Assembly: GCF_902459775.1 (NCBI RefSeq)
Contig: NZ_CABPSQ010000018.1
Coordinates: 1-60,380, forward strand
Length of the DNA: 60,380 nt
Direction: 5' to 3'
DNA from: Pandoraea captiosa
GTDB taxonomy: Bacteria; Pseudomonadota; Gammaproteobacteria; Burkholderiales; Burkholderiaceae
Each line of letters opens with the position of its first letter. Positions within the stretch are counted from its first letter, which is position 1. The position numbers and the translations under genes are program-made. Shown piece by piece: positions 15,872 to 23,020 of the stretch. The notes beneath the pieces were generated by a model that was not told the DNA's origin, did not search any database, and saw nothing but the letters and a program-made list of their open reading frames with translations.

Positions 15872-16598
15872 GCGGAACAGAAGTGGTGGCTTGAGAAGGG
15901 GAAGCAAGGACTCCGGCCCGCATTGTGTAGTGCAGGTCGCCGACCCGCTGCGCCTGAGCCGGATCGTGAGAAACCCATACGGCCGCACGCGCGGCTTCGC
16001 CGGCCTCGAACCACTGCGTCACAAGCAGTTCGACCGCTCTTGCAGACTCGGGATCGAGTGCCGCAGTCGGTTCATCCAGCAGCAGAACGTCGGGCGAAAG
16101 TTGCAGCACCCGCATAAGCGCGACGATCTGCGCTTCTCCGCCCGACAGGTCGCGCACGTTGCGTTCAAGAAAGCCGTCGCCGCGTCCGGCCTGGTCTGCG
16201 AGAGTTTCCGCGCGGCGTTCGTCGAACTGCACGTCGCGATAGGCAGCGAAACCATAAGGCAGGCGCAGATTGTCGGCAACGGTCCCGTCGATCATCGCCG
16301 GTCGCTGCCGCACATATGCGATATGTCGCCGGTACAGCGGCACGTCATTCCGCGTTACCTTCCGCCCGCGCCAACGAAGTTCCCCGCTGTCAACGCTATC
16401 CAGCATCCCGAGCGCGCGGAGTATCACACTCTTGCCCGCGCCCGACGGGCCGCTAATCGTTACGCGTTCGCCTGCCCGCAATTCGAAGTCCGTCTCAGCA
16501 ATCAGACGTGCGTTGCGCTGTGCATCCATACGTGAGATTCCGCGCGCTTCAATGATCGAAGCTGCTTCGCCCGGCATATCGCCAAACTTTTTTGTCAT
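15864..16598 (-). CDS. fetA: FetA/YbbL-family ABC transporter ATPase
   Basis: The 244-residue ATPase has Walker A GPSGAGKS (about residue 50), Q-loop YVRQRPAM, signature LSGGEAQ and Walker B VLLLDEPTAALDPES, then the switch VSHD. A clear ribosome site (TCTGGAAGGT) precedes its ATG. It pairs with the permease gene, which it overlaps by 8 bp. The gene before it (DUF190) ends only 59 bp upstream with no visible terminator, so it may be read from the fluoride riboswitch promoter. Confidence 0.88.
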   Translation of the reverse strand: MTKKFGDMPGEAASIIEARGISRMDAQRNARLIAETDFELRAGERVTISGPSGAGKSVILRALGMLDSVDSGELRWRGRKVTRNDVPLYRRHIAYVRQRPAMIDGTVADNLRLPYGFAAYRDVQFDERRAETLADQAGRGDGFLERNVRDLSGGEAQIVALMRVLQLSPDVLLLDEPTAALDPESARAVELLVTQWFEAGEAARAAVWVSHDPAQAQRVGDLHYTMRAGVLASPSQATTSVPHD

Positions 16599-16657
16599 TC
16601 ATACCTTCCAGAAATTGTGGGCGTGCCCCTTCCGAATCAGGGTTATCTCTCGGGCCC

Positions 16658-16981
16658 TCAGTTGGCCGCCCGACCGATCCGACCGAACTCGACCGGCACC
16701 TTTACATAGGCGAGGTCAACGTCCTCTTCCGCGAGCGCATTCATCAGGCGCGGATATGCCTGCTCGTCGACAGAAACAGTTACAGCAACCGGCTGATCAG
16801 CGAGTTCGAAAAAACCGGCCGAATGGAATTTGCCGGCGTGGTCGAAACCTTCTGCGCCAGTGACTAGCGTCCCGCCCGAAGCCCCGTGTTGTTCGGCAAA
16901 TTTCAGTAGCCAGTCGCAGATCGGCTGATGTCCGTGCTTGCGGTTCTGTTCTGTGAAAAACGTCAATTGATAGCCTTGCAT
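16658..16981 (-). CDS. DUF190 protein (PII-like), fluoride operon
   Basis: The real start is MQGYQLTFFTEQNRKHGHQP at 16981. The long frame upstream of it is a shadow of crcB. The 107-residue protein has the DUF190 pattern: an opening beta strand, GGTLVTGAEGFDHAGKFHS and a closing VDLAYVKVPVEFG. DUF190 proteins are ferredoxin-like PII relatives often encoded next to crcB. The biochemical role is not known. It is 14 bp downstream of crcB, so cotranscribed. Confidence 0.82.
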   Translation of the reverse strand: MQGYQLTFFTEQNRKHGHQPICDWLLKFAEQHGASGGTLVTGAEGFDHAGKFHSAGFFELADQPVAVTVSVDEQAYPRLMNALAEEDVDLAYVKVPVEFGRIGRAAN

Positions 16982-16995
16982 TGCGGACTCCTTTT

Positions 16996-17385
16996 TCAGG
17001 TGTGACGGGTTAGAGAAATCGTGGCCATTCCCAGCGCGGTCATCGCCAATGAGCCACCGACGTGCAGCGCAAGCATGCCTGCCGACCAGCCGAGACGACC
17101 GTCCCTGAGCAAGGTCAGCAGTTCCGCCGAGAAAGTCGAGAATGTGGAGAGGCCGCCAGCCAGACCGGTGATGACGAAAAGTCGCCACGCGACTGAAAGG
17201 CTGGCTGTCGACCCGAAGAATGCGATCGCCGCGCCGACGATATAGGCGGCGATCAGATTGCTCGCCAGCGTGCCCATCGGAATGTTCGGCACGAGCGCGT
17301 TCATCGCGAGGCTTAGCCCATAGCGGCTGAGTGCGCCGAGCATCGCCCCGATGCTGATGGCGATAAGCGAATAGGCTCCGGCCAT
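16996..17385 (-). CDS. crcB: CrcB/Fluc fluoride channel
   Basis: The 129-residue protein has four membrane segments and the Fluc signature: GALSRYGLS near the N-terminus, GTLASNLIAAYIVG (the conserved Asn) and the TM3 break GLAGGLSTFSTFSAE with its Phe-box residues. Fluc proteins form dual-topology dimers that let fluoride leave the cytoplasm. It sits in an operon with a CLC-F type antiporter, between two DUF190 genes and behind a fluoride riboswitch. Confidence 0.95.
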   Translation of the reverse strand: MAGAYSLIAISIGAMLGALSRYGLSLAMNALVPNIPMGTLASNLIAAYIVGAAIAFFGSTASLSVAWRLFVITGLAGGLSTFSTFSAELLTLLRDGRLGWSAGMLALHVGGSLAMTALGMATISLTRHT

Positions 17386-17388
17386 AGC

Positions 17389-17790
17389 TCACCCGCTAAT
17401 CGAGGTCGAAAGCACATTCGCCGTGCGTCGATGCCCGAGAGGAAGTTCGCAAAGCAGCAGCACCGCGTGGACCTTGCGCAACTCCTCTGCGTGGTCGTGC
17501 ATGAACTGACGCAAGCGAGCCTCCGTATCCACGAGTTCGAGGCACTGCGGATGGCGCATCCCGTTGATTTCCGGGTGATGGTGGGAAAGCCGCTCGCCGG
17601 GAATGTATCCTGCGCTGACGTGATGCAACATCGCCTGCATGATGTTGGACCGCTTCGCAACTGCAATAAGGTGATGAGCGAGTGCTGGCGCGCTCAGGCG
17701 ATGCCAGAACCGCGTCGCTCTCGCGCGCGTCGCAATCGGGAAGTAGAGCCGCAGCGCCGCGATTTGTTCGTGGTTGCTTTCCGGAATCAT
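17389..17790 (-). CDS. DUF190-related protein
   Basis: The 133-residue protein has IAALRLYFPIATRARATRFW at the start, then MQAMLHHVSAGYIPGERLSHHHPE and LRKVHAVLLLCELPLG. The fold pattern matches DUF190, but the loop is His-rich (LSHHHPE), unlike the shorter copy downstream. The start overlaps the CLC gene stop by 4 bp (ATGA), which indicates translational coupling. crcB starts 3 bp after its stop. The role is unknown. The His cluster could bind a metal. Confidence 0.75.
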   Translation of the reverse strand: MIPESNHEQIAALRLYFPIATRARATRFWHRLSAPALAHHLIAVAKRSNIMQAMLHHVSAGYIPGERLSHHHPEINGMRHPQCLELVDTEARLRQFMHDHAEELRKVHAVLLLCELPLGHRRTANVLSTSISG

Positions 17791-19163
17791 TGGCTGCCTT
17801 CCTCTGTCGTCAGTGCCGCATCAGGAGATAGACCCACTTGTTCTTCGGTTGAAGGCGGAACTGCGGCCTCAGCCTTTTGTTGACGGAACCTGCCTAGCTC
17901 AGCGATCCGTATCCCGTCTGGCACCAGGAGGCGGTGCCTGCGATGTTTGCTGTGACCAACGCGCTGCGCGTGGTAAATCCCCGTATGGCCGGAGAACAGA
18001 TAAGCGGTCACGCAACCGATCGCGGCAAGCGGGCCGATGCCGGTGCCGAACAACTCCATGGCCATGATCGTGGTAGCGATAGGCGTGTTGGCGGCACCTG
18101 AGAACACGGCTACGAAACCGATGGCCGCCATCAGTGCGAATGGCATGTGAAGCAGCGGTGCCAGCGCGTTCCCGAGCGTCGCGCCGATGTAGAACAGCGG
18201 CGTAACCTCTCCACCCTTGAACCCCGTACCGAGAGACGCAACGGTAAGCCCGAACTTTCCTAGAAAGTCCCACGGCTGCATCGGTTGCTGAAACGACTGA
18301 ACGATGTCGGGGATACCCAGGCCGATGTAGTGATACGCGTTTAGTGCCCAGACTGCTGTGGCGATGACGATCCCGCCAACGAACGGGCGCAATGGCGCAT
18401 ACGCGATATGGCGCTTTACCAGCGCGCCGAGTTTGTGCGTACTGGTGGCGAATGCCATTCCTACCAGACCGAACGCAATGCCAGCCAGGACGACCGCGAC
18501 AACGCTCCACGTGGTGATCGGCGCGATGGCCCCAACGGCGTAGTGGACGTGATGAACGCCCCATGCGAGGCATACCTGATCAGCGACAATGCCCGCCACG
18601 ATGCACGGAAACAGCGCGTCATATCGCATCCGGCCTATTGCAAGCACTTCCAGACCAAACACTGCGCCGGCGAGCGGCGTACCGAATACGGACGCGAAGC
18701 CCGCACTCATACCGATCATCAGCAGGATGCGACGATCCTCGTGTTCCAGACGGAACGCGTGGGTTAGCTGGTCGGCAAGTGCTCCGCCCATCTGCACCGC
18801 GGTGCCTTCACGACCGACCGATGCGCCGAAAAGATGTGAAACGATCGTGCCGCCGAGTACGAGCGGCACCATACGCAGCGGTACGACCTTCTTGGGGTCG
18901 TGGATCTCGTCAATGATGAGGTTGTTTCCGGCATCAACCGGTTTGCCGAGCCGGTAGTACACGTACCCGACGGCGAAACCCGCCACAGGCAGCAGCCAGA
19001 TTATCCAGCGGTGAGCCTCGCGCCATGCGGTCGCATGATCGAGAGCGAGAAGGAAGAAGGCTGACGCGCTGCCAGCAAGAGCCGCAGCGACGCACGCGAT
19101 CAGAAACCACTTGCCGAGATACGGCAGCAGTTCCAGTTGTTCAAAGCGATGGAATTTATGCAT
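17787..19163 (-). CDS. CLC-type fluoride/proton antiporter
   Basis: The 458-residue membrane protein has CLC hallmarks: GREGTAVQMGGALADQ, GFASVFGTPLAGAVFGLE, GFKGGEVTPLFYIGATLG and a late VAVFSGAANTPIATTIMAMELFG. The GREGTAVQ form, in place of the chloride-type GREGP, is typical of the CLC-F branch that exports fluoride. Context agrees: a fluoride riboswitch in its leader and crcB in the same operon. The C-terminal 60 residues are polar and basic. A 7-bp hairpin directly abuts its ATG. Confidence 0.92.
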   Translation of the reverse strand: MHKFHRFEQLELLPYLGKWFLIACVAAALAGSASAFFLLALDHATAWREAHRWIIWLLPVAGFAVGYVYYRLGKPVDAGNNLIIDEIHDPKKVVPLRMVPLVLGGTIVSHLFGASVGREGTAVQMGGALADQLTHAFRLEHEDRRILLMIGMSAGFASVFGTPLAGAVFGLEVLAIGRMRYDALFPCIVAGIVADQVCLAWGVHHVHYAVGAIAPITTWSVVAVVLAGIAFGLVGMAFATSTHKLGALVKRHIAYAPLRPFVGGIVIATAVWALNAYHYIGLGIPDIVQSFQQPMQPWDFLGKFGLTVASLGTGFKGGEVTPLFYIGATLGNALAPLLHMPFALMAAIGFVAVFSGAANTPIATTIMAMELFGTGIGPLAAIGCVTAYLFSGHTGIYHAQRVGHSKHRRHRLLVPDGIRIAELGRFRQQKAEAAVPPSTEEQVGLSPDAALTTEEGSQ

Positions 19164-19164
19164 T

Positions 19165-19199
19165 GGTCAATGTGCCGATGTTGCATGGCCTGACCAACG
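19165..19199 (-). promoter_or_regulatory. Hairpin abutting the CLC start codon
   Basis: TTGGTCA and TGACCAA form a 7-bp stem (19193-19199 with 19165-19171) ending immediately before the ATG at 19163. It would occlude the start of translation and may be part of the riboswitch expression platform. Confidence 0.45.
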
Positions 19200-19247
19200 G
19201 GAAGGATGTGGACGCGAGCGCCTACAGCCCCAACGGAAGTCAGGTAA

Positions 19248-19305
19248 CTGTAGGCGTCATTAACCGCGGTGAACGCGATGGTTAAGGGAGGAACGCCATC
19301 TCCTT
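19248..19305 (-). ncRNA. Fluoride riboswitch (crcB motif)
   Basis: Read on the minus strand, the leader has GGAGATGGCGTTCCTCC, then TTAACC...GGTTAA and TGACGCCTAC. This matches the crcB-motif layout: a GG-GAUG-GCGU-CC stem, a second stem, and a pseudoknot strand in which ACGCC pairs with GGCGU. It ends about 85 nt upstream of the CLC gene. Downstream, CTGTAGGCG (19219-19227) is complementary to the aptamer 3' strand CGCCTACAG (19248-19256), a plausible alternative pairing for the expression platform. Gene context independently supports fluoride. Confidence 0.9.
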
Positions 19306-19400
19306 GATGCGAAGTCTACAGCAAACGACTAAAACGAACAACCTGAAATTCCGCACCGAACCCCTTGAATGTTACGACCGTTACATCCACAATGTGCAAC

Positions 19401-19943
19401 ATGAAAACGCTCAACTGGTTACTCCTCACGTACAAGGTCCCGGCCGAGCCGGCCAAAAAGCGCATCGGCCTGTGGCGCAAGCTGAAGGGTATGGGTGCGG
19501 TCTACCTGCAGAACGGCGTCTGCATGCTGCCTCGCACCGACGATCACACAAGGCGCCTGAAGATGATCGAAAACGACATCACGGAAATGGCGGGCGAATC
19601 GGTTCTGCTCGAAACGGTTGCGCTGGATAAGGCACAGGAGGAAAAGGTGGTCGCGCGATTCAAGGCGGATCGCGACGAGGAATATGTGGAATTCATCGCC
19701 AAGTGCGATGACTTCGACGCGGAGATCGCAAAAGAAACGGCGGATCAACACTTCACCTATGCGGAGCTCGAAGAGAACGACGTCGACCTCAAGAAGTTGC
19801 AGACCTGGCTGGAGAAGATTCGCAAGCTGGACTTCTATGAAGCGACCCGAGCCCAAGAAGCACAGCAGCGTCTCGAGCAGTGTGAAGCATTGCTCGAGAC
19901 CTACGCACAACGGGTATTCGAAGCCCACGACGAAAACCGGTAA
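19401..19943 (+). CDS. ChrB N-terminal-domain protein
   Basis: The start is taken at 19401 (MKTLNWLLLTYKVPAEPAKK). Earlier in-frame ATGs add only non-conserved residues. The 180-residue protein has the ChrB_N pattern: LLLTYKVPAEPAKKRIGLWR, KLKGMGAVYLQNGVCMLP and a helical C-terminal half. ChrB is a chromate-sensing regulator whose C-terminal domain is absent here. No chrA is in the window. It is followed 16 bp later by an endonuclease/phosphatase-like gene and then an MFS transporter. Confidence 0.75.
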   Translation: MKTLNWLLLTYKVPAEPAKKRIGLWRKLKGMGAVYLQNGVCMLPRTDDHTRRLKMIENDITEMAGESVLLETVALDKAQEEKVVARFKADRDEEYVEFIAKCDDFDAEIAKETADQHFTYAELEENDVDLKKLQTWLEKIRKLDFYEATRAQEAQQRLEQCEALLETYAQRVFEAHDENR

Positions 19944-19959
19944 CCTGGACGACCTTGAT

Positions 19960-20766
19960 ATGCAGCTATCTGTTTTGACATGGAATACCCTGTTCGCCGG
20001 GCGCGACGGGACCAGTCGCGCTCGCGCCGACGCACAGATCGGGGTAATTAACGAACTGTCTCCTGACGTGTTCCTGATGCAGGAAGCGAAAGGATTCGAA
20101 GCGAACGGCGGAGCATGGCTGTACGACCTGGAGCAACGGATCGGGATGCGTGGCTTCCTGGCGCTCGCGCCCCACACGGGCCAGAACGTGGCGGTTTTTT
20201 TGCGAGCCCCGATCCGCCCGTTGACGTTCAGCAGCGACAACACCCATTTCCACCATGCGCTTGCCACCTTGCGTGTCGAAGTGCCCGGCGTGAACAAGCC
20301 GCTTACCTTTATCAGCGCGCACCTCTGTCCGAATGGAGCAGAGGTAAGGAGACGTGAAGCTGCGTACCTGGCCGTTCAGGCATCTGCCGAAGAATTAGTT
20401 CTACTGACGGGGGATTTCAACTCGGCATCACCGCATGATCCCGAGCCCGCGGACTGGACAATGCTCGCGCCACATCATCGAGCGCGCTATCTTGCTGATG
20501 ATCTGGTCACTCTTGACCGCACTGTTCTGGCGAGACTCGAAGCGGCAGGCTGGGTGGACCTTGGGCGGGAGTTCGGGTCAGTGGAGCCTACTGTTCCGAC
20601 TACGGCTTTCCGCGAGACCGAGTTTGCAACGATGCGCTGCGACTATCTTCTGGCGTCTGCCGCATTGGCGAAAACAGCTTGCCAATATGAAGTGGTCCGT
20701 ACTCCCGTTACGGACGCGGCGTCGGACCACTATCCGGTCCTTGCGCGCTTCGATTTCCCAGGTTGA
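19960..20766 (+). CDS. Endonuclease/exonuclease/phosphatase-family protein
   Basis: The 268-residue protein starts MQLSVLTWNTLFAGRDG and shows the EEP metal and active-site motifs: LTWNTLFAG (Asn), FLMQEAKGF (Glu), LLTGDFNSAS (Asp and Asn) and the closing ASDHYPVLARF (Asp-His). Members cut nucleic acids or phosphodiesters, including lipids. There is no signal peptide, so it acts in the cytoplasm. It lies between the ChrB_N gene and an MFS transporter on the same strand. The substrate is not deducible. Confidence 0.82.
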   Translation: MQLSVLTWNTLFAGRDGTSRARADAQIGVINELSPDVFLMQEAKGFEANGGAWLYDLEQRIGMRGFLALAPHTGQNVAVFLRAPIRPLTFSSDNTHFHHALATLRVEVPGVNKPLTFISAHLCPNGAEVRRREAAYLAVQASAEELVLLTGDFNSASPHDPEPADWTMLAPHHRARYLADDLVTLDRTVLARLEAAGWVDLGREFGSVEPTVPTTAFRETEFATMRCDYLLASAALAKTACQYEVVRTPVTDAASDHYPVLARFDFPG

Positions 20767-20845
20767 TGGACTCGCCATGCTGCCGCCAACACTTGCAGCT
20801 CGTCTGGGCTTAAGGCCTAAAACGTTTTTGCCGGAATTCCGCTCA

Positions 20846-22096
20846 ATGCCCGACGATCAGATCGATTACACCTCGCCGCAGTCTGTCACACCCCGCTGGC
20901 TTAACCGCACGGTCGTCGGTGCAGGCCTGACCAGCGCGCTCGGCGATTTCTGCTACGAGACAACTACCGTTCTCCTGCCTGGCTTTCTGGCGGTTCTCGG
21001 TGTACCAGCTGCCGCGCTGGGCATCATTGAGGGATTCGCTGACGCGTTGGCCAGCTTCACAAAGATGGTTTCTGGATACATCGCCGACAAGCTGGGCCAT
21101 CGCAAAAGCCTGGTGCTCATTGGCTATGCGCTGACGCCCGTCGGACAGATCTTTATCGCGCTGGCAACCGGGTGGCCGCTCCTGCTGTTGGGTCGGCTCG
21201 TGTCGTGGTTCGGCAAAGGGCTGCGAGGGCCGCTGAGAGATGCGATCGTCATTCAGGCGGTGAATGCGCGCACCCGTGGACGCGCGTTCGGCTTTCACCG
21301 GGCGATGGACACCGTCGGTGCAGTCGTCGGTCCTCTGCTGGGCGTTGCGGTCCTTGGGTGGGCTCAGGCGCTGCATTTGCCGGATGCAACGAATCCGTTC
21401 CGGCTGGTCCTCTGGCTGTCGTTGATCCCCGGAGTGATGGCCGTTCTGGCTTTCCTGTGGTTTGTTCAGGACCCGGAGCAGTCATCAAACCCGCAGTTGC
21501 GCTTTTTCGGCTCACTGCGCAGCTTGCCCGCGCGGTTCAAACGATACCTGAGAGCAGTCGGCCTGTTCGGCCTGGGCGACTTCTCGCACAGTCTGTTGAT
21601 TCTCGCGGCTACCCAACTGCTTTCCCCCTCAGTTGGCACGTTGCGCGCGGCACAGATAGCAGGTCTGCTGTATGTAGGTCGCAATGTGGTTCAGGTTCTC
21701 GCCGCGTTTCCGATCGGCGCATTAGCCGATCGGGTTGGATCGCTTCCGCTTCTCGTCGGCGGATATTTGCTTGGTGCAATCGCGGCGTTACTGACGGTCC
21801 TCGCGTTCGGGTCGGAAAGCGGCAACATGGTACTGCTGTCGGCGATATTTGTTGTTGCCGGGCTGTATGTGGCGGTGCAAGACACGCTGGAGTCTACGGT
21901 CACCGCCGAAATGGTTTCCCCAGACACGCTGACAATCAGTTATGGCGCGTTGGGAGCGGTCAACGGCGGAACGAAGTTCTTGTCTAGCGCAGTTGTGGGA
22001 ACGGTGTGGTCGGTGGTATCTCCACTTTTTGCATTTGGTGGGGCTGCGGCGCTGATGCTCTGCGGCGCGCTGGCCTTGCGTAGGGTCTCGCACTAA
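20846..22096 (+). CDS. MFS transporter
   Basis: The start is placed at MPDDQIDYTSPQSV (20846). An ATG at 20777 (MLPPTLAARLGL) is also possible. The protein has about 12 membrane segments and an MFS loop 2-3 motif (SGYIADKLGHRKSLVLIGYAL) with a related GALADRVGSLPLLVGGY in the second half. An early GDFCYETTTVLLPGFLAVLGV and the middle LRGPLRDAIVIQAV are notable. The substrate may be an oxyanion or metal, given the ChrB_N gene upstream, but this is a guess. The final gene overlap indicates one operon (19401-22096). Confidence 0.82.
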   Translation: MPDDQIDYTSPQSVTPRWLNRTVVGAGLTSALGDFCYETTTVLLPGFLAVLGVPAAALGIIEGFADALASFTKMVSGYIADKLGHRKSLVLIGYALTPVGQIFIALATGWPLLLLGRLVSWFGKGLRGPLRDAIVIQAVNARTRGRAFGFHRAMDTVGAVVGPLLGVAVLGWAQALHLPDATNPFRLVLWLSLIPGVMAVLAFLWFVQDPEQSSNPQLRFFGSLRSLPARFKRYLRAVGLFGLGDFSHSLLILAATQLLSPSVGTLRAAQIAGLLYVGRNVVQVLAAFPIGALADRVGSLPLLVGGYLLGAIAALLTVLAFGSESGNMVLLSAIFVVAGLYVAVQDTLESTVTAEMVSPDTLTISYGALGAVNGGTKFLSSAVVGTVWSVVSPLFAFGGAAALMLCGALALRRVSH

Positions 22097-22112
22097 CTTG
22101 CTTGTCGGAGCC

Positions 22113-22143
22113 AGCGGCCGCTTGGCGCAAGTTAGCGGCCGCT
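22113..22143. repeat. Two AGCGGCCGCT palindromes in direct repeat
   Basis: The 10-bp palindrome AGCGGCCGCT occurs at 22113-22122 and again at 22134-22143, separated by 11 bp, just after the MFS stop codon. The spacing of one helical turn between copies could suit a DNA-binding protein. Confidence 0.4.
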
Positions 22144-22254
22144 GAAGTCAAGGTTCGTGAATGGCAGCAGCGGGTCGCAAGCCGCCGTTCGAACAAATTC
22201 CGCACTTTCACGGAGTGTCCTATGATGGCAAGAGGCTTGACGCAGGAGCATGCC

Positions 22255-22488
22255 ATGCCGACCATCAATTTCATTTATCGCGGATGTGTCGTAGACATCG
22301 ATATCGGAGAGCGAGCGGCATTGTGGGACATCACAATTGAGGTAGTGCCCTACGACGGCGTCGAGCTGATCGAAGCGATCGGTGCGAAAAAGCTGAAGCT
22401 GCCCAAGACGGAGGAACTGGACGTCATCACCAGCGAGTTGATCTGCGAGGTTCAACTGGCCATCGATCATCGCTTGGTGGGATGTTAA
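22255..22488 (+). CDS. 77-residue hypothetical protein with duplicated 3' end
   Basis: The start at 22255 (MPTINFIYRGCVVDIDIGER) is fixed by an AGGAG seven bases upstream. The protein ends VQLAIDHRLVGC. The last 11 codons are repeated at 24571-24606 (QLAIDHRLVVC and stop), where no complete gene is present. This is the pattern of a gene end carried in a repeated element or used as an attachment site. The product is small, acidic and soluble with no recognised family. Confidence 0.65.
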   Translation: MPTINFIYRGCVVDIDIGERAALWDITIEVVPYDGVELIEAIGAKKLKLPKTEELDVITSELICEVQLAIDHRLVGC

Positions 22489-22505
22489 TCCCCTCCCAAT
22501 GAGCC

Positions 22506-22541
22506 GAGACCCACGTTGCCGTGTCGGCAAACATGAGTCTC
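22506..22541. repeat. Hairpin 1, copy A (imperfect)
   Basis: GAGACCCACGTTGCC and GGCAAACATGAGTCTC form an imperfect stem around GTGTC. The matching hairpin in copy B has a different sequence but a perfect stem, which suggests that structure is what is conserved. Confidence 0.6.
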
Positions 22542-22591
22542 GATGAAACGTTCGCGCCACGGAAAATGAGCGGGGGTTGCATTGGACGAAT

Positions 22592-22631
22592 GAAGTGGTT
22601 CGAGCGGCAAGGGCACCTCACGAACCACTTC
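22592..22631. repeat. Hairpin 2, copy A (GAAGTGGTTCG stem)
   Basis: GAAGTGGTTCG and CGAACCACTTC are perfect 11-bp arms around the 18-base loop AGCGGCAAGGGCACCTCA. Loop and stem are both conserved in copy B. The position directly after a rep gene fits a rolling-circle origin or nick site. Without a U-run it is less like a terminator. Confidence 0.6.
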
Positions 22632-22706
22632 ATCCTCACTTACGGATAGCGTATAACGCGATCGCGGATGCTTCGGCCGCATTTCAGGAGCTGGTATAAG
22701 CTCATT

Positions 22707-22730
22707 GGCACTAATGATGGGGGCAGGTCA
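22707..22730. mobile_element. Solo IS3-family end
   Basis: CACTAATGATGGGGGCAGGT plus CA (ending at 22730) matches the terminal repeat of the IS at 4240-5440 read inward (ACTAA...GGGGGCAGGTCA). Nothing recognisable as a transposase gene remains beside it. It marks an IS-linked deletion that probably removed the rep gene of copy A. The rest of 22652-23020 has no gene. Confidence 0.6.
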
Positions 22731-23020
22731 CTGAGATGGCGCGATTGGGATGAGCTGGAACCGAATTTTCCAAATCGGACTAGCTACTGTTAGCTTTGCC
22801 CCCTTTCGGTCGGGAAAGTCTCCGTTGGCCGATGATCGATAGGCCTTCCAATTGAAACGCTCGTCCTACTCCGTCACTCGGAGCTTCGCTGACGTTTTGC
22901 AAACATGTGCAACGTCGAACACGAGTATTGCGTCCACACAAACGAGAAGCGCCTGTTGTCTAGTCGCGAAAAGAAGAAAACTCCGAGTCCGGTCGCCAGA
23001 ACTCAGAATTGCACAAGTTG

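Larger units (their letters stand above)
22453..22651. repeat. Copy A of the about 200-bp duplicated segment
   Basis: It contains the gene end QLAIDHRLVGC, a hairpin (22506-22541), a second stem-loop (22592-22631) and, on the minus strand, the last codons RYP-stop of a replication gene. All four parts recur in the same order at 24571-24775. Beyond 22651 the two copies diverge. Confidence 0.75.
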
